Source: Oleiagrimonas sp963821885
GTDB lineage: Bacteria > Pseudomonadota > Gammaproteobacteria > Xanthomonadales > Rhodanobacteraceae
DNA: 64,000 nt
Reading direction: 5' to 3'
Assembly: GCA_963821885.1 (NCBI GenBank)
Contig: CAWGFN010000001.1
Span: 62,001 to 126,000 of the forward strand
Both the position numbers and the translations under genes were made by a program. Below the pieces are notes generated by a model, which ran no database searches, had not been told where the DNA came from, and saw only the letters and a program-made list of their open reading frames with translations. Shown here in pieces: positions 62,542 to 64,000 of the stretch (within the stretch, counting starts at the first letter, position 1; every line of letters starts with the position of its first letter).

Positions 62542-62935
62542 GTACCGGCCCTCGCGCTGGCCATCCCGACTGCTGGTGCTGATTGGCGCGCTGGCGCTGC
62601 TGTCGATCTGGATCAGCGGCGTGCCGCGGCTCGCGGCCGTGGGCCTGTCGCTGCTGGTGATGGCGGTCGTCGCCGGGTACATCCGCCAGCAGGGGCGATC
62701 GCCGGTGCGGCTCGTGACCTGGCGCAGCGACGGTGGCTGGCAGTTGCAGCTGCCGGATGATTCGGAGGTGGAAGCGCAACTGCTCGATGCGCGCCACCGC
62801 GGCGCGCTGATCATGCTCAGGTTGCGCTGGGCCACGCGCGGCAGGGCGACGTTGCTGCTGTTCCCGGACAATCTCGATGCGGACACCCGTCGCCGCCTCC
62901 GCATGCGTCTGTCGGCGTCCGCCGACAGCGCCTGA
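62513..62935 (+). CDS. YgfX (CptA)-like inner-membrane protein
   Basis: A 140-residue protein with two adjacent hydrophobic segments (LLVLIGALALLSIWI and LAAVGLSLLVMAVVAGYI) followed by a cytoplasmic beta domain (LVTWRSDGGWQLQLPD, ATLLLFPDNLDADTRRRLR). This is the layout of the YgfX family, described as the toxin partner of SdhE/CptB or as a membrane factor of flavinylation. The gene starts at ATG 62513, 29 bases inside sdhE. Confidence 0.78.
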   Translation: MTSAPSIGFEYRPSRWPSRLLVLIGALALLSIWISGVPRLAAVGLSLLVMAVVAGYIRQQGRSPVRLVTWRSDGGWQLQLPDDSEVEAQLLDARHRGALIMLRLRWATRGRATLLLFPDNLDADTRRRLRMRLSASADSA

Positions 62936-63033
62936 CGTTCGCGCCTGCTTGCCGCGGGCGGCGACTTTCGGGCACTCTCAGCGCTTCCTGCGGTCGGAGC
63001 AAGCGTCCGCCCGCGTCCGAGATCATCGAGTCC

Positions 63034-64000
63034 ATGTTCCGACCGCTTTCCCTGTTCATCGGCCTGCGCTACAGCCGCGCCAAACGCCGCAACCACTTCA
63101 TTTCCTTCATCTCCGGCGTGTGCATCGTCAGCCTGGCGCTGAGCGTGGCGGCGCTGATCGCCGTGATGTCGGTGATGAACGGCTTCGACTACCAGTTGCG
63201 CTCGCGCATTCTCGGCGCGGTCTCGCATGCCACCATTTCCGGCGTCGGCGGGGGCATCCAGGACTGGCAGCACGCCCTGGGGGTCGCCAGGAAGGACCCG
63301 CACGTGCTCGGCGCCGCGCCCTACGTGGAACAGCAGGCCTTCGTGCAGGGTGCCGGTTCCAGCGGCGCGATCGTGCGCGGCATCCTGCCGTCGATGGAAC
63401 CGGACGTGTCCGATTTCAACAAGCACATGGTCGACGGCTCGTTCGCCACCCTCAAGCCCGGTAGCTGGCACATCGTGCTGGGCAACGAACTGGCGATGAT
63501 GCTGGGCGTGCGGACCGGCGACAAGGTGATCGTCTACGCGCCGCGCTTTCGCGCCGGACCGATGGGGTCGGTGCCGATGTTCCGCGCCTTCACGGTCAGC
63601 GGCATCTTCACGCTGGGCATGCACGAGTACGACTCGGGCCTGGTGCTGATGAACATGAAGGATGCCGAACGCCTGTATGGCCTGCACGGCCCGGACGGCA
63701 TCCGCCTGCGCCTGGACGACATGTACGCCGCCAACAGCGTGGCCACGCACCTCAACCACGAGTTGGGCGACGTGTACCGCGTGCAGACCTGGATCCAGAC
63801 CAACTCCAACCTGTTCAAGGCGCTGGAGATGGAGAAGAAGGTGATGTTCCTGATCCTGGTGCTGATCGTGCTGGTGGCGGTGATCAACCTGGTGTCGATG
63901 CTGGTGATGCTGGTGACCGACAAGCAGGCCGACATCGCCATCCTGCGCACCCTGGGCCTGCCGCCCGGCACCGTGCGCGGCGTGTTCATGGTGCAGGGCA
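63034..64000 (+). CDS. lolC: Lipoprotein-releasing system permease LolC/LolE (cut by window edge)
   Basis: The N-terminal 322 residues of an inner-membrane permease that extracts lipoproteins for transfer to LolA. RPLSLFIGLRYSRAKRRNHFISFIS at the N-terminus, then a first membrane helix and a long periplasmic domain with VMNGFDYQLRSRILG, are characteristic; the second helix region (VMFLILVLIVLVAVINLVSML) and the FtsX-type loop QADIAILRTLGL follow. The end lies outside the window. LolC versus LolE cannot be separated with certainty from this part. Start ATG 63034. Confidence 0.92.
   Translation, partial: MFRPLSLFIGLRYSRAKRRNHFISFISGVCIVSLALSVAALIAVMSVMNGFDYQLRSRILGAVSHATISGVGGGIQDWQHALGVARKDPHVLGAAPYVEQQAFVQGAGSSGAIVRGILPSMEPDVSDFNKHMVDGSFATLKPGSWHIVLGNELAMMLGVRTGDKVIVYAPRFRAGPMGSVPMFRAFTVSGIFTLGMHEYDSGLVLMNMKDAERLYGLHGPDGIRLRLDDMYAANSVATHLNHELGDVYRVQTWIQTNSNLFKALEMEKKVMFLILVLIVLVAVINLVSMLVMLVTDKQADIAILRTLGLPPGTVRGVFMVQG

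Overview
The window is gene-dense, high-GC chromosomal DNA of a gammaproteobacterium, most likely a Xanthomonadales member of the Rhodanobacteraceae and possibly a Rhodanobacter-like denitrifier. That placement is inferred from gene content: yhbY/rlmE/ftsH, sdhCDAB with its assembly factors, many secreted peptidases and c-di-GMP proteins, two copper nitrite reductases, a GH92 mannoside locus, and a GGGAATCGGG-type intergenic repeat like those I recall from xanthomonads. I see no rRNA, tRNA, CRISPR array, insertion sequence or prophage. Almost all very long opposite-strand ORFs are GC shadows of real genes.

Left third (1-26.5 kb): a truncated GNAT/nitrilase fusion, small secreted proteins, an M61 peptidase, a thioredoxin-fold protein and a spermidine-synthase-like protein. 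Then come a porin and nirK no. 1, a three-domain NirK with an N-terminal cupredoxin. These are followed by a FakA-FakB (DAK2-DegV) fusion directly upstream of plsY, M14 and S9 peptidases, and an outer-membrane-type protein with a CxCxC N-terminus. Next are TonB-like secreted proteins, a GGDEF-EAL protein, an S8 protease, a proline-rich diguanylate cyclase, and small enzymes including a GNAT and an esterase.

Middle (26.5-45 kb): an LpxH-like phosphatase, an FKBP isomerase, and a coupled pair of degenerate c-di-GMP proteins (HD-GYP plus GGDEF-EAL). Then come trxC, yhbY divergent from rlmE-ftsH, and nirK no. 2 (two-domain, Tat-exported). A MarR-controlled EmrAB/outer-membrane-factor efflux operon follows, with a perfect 22-bp operator at its head. 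The block ends with TatD, two glycine-zipper lipoproteins and a cell-wall hydrolase.

Right third (45-64 kb): ygfZ, then an SDHAF4-like gene and sdhCDAB ending in a strong terminator. Next is a mannoside/N-glycan utilisation region. It holds two GH92 alpha-mannosidase-family proteins, a LacI-family regulator, a FucP-type transporter, a PfkB sugar kinase and an AGE epimerase/isomerase. Three near-identical palindromes (core TTTGGA-N-CGAT-N-N-AAA) lie upstream of both GH92 genes and of the regulator operon, so this looks like one regulon. The first GH92 has Gln where the family has its catalytic acid Glu, which suggests a phosphodiester substrate such as capped mannose-phosphate. The window closes with sdhE, ygfX and the start of a LolC/E permease.
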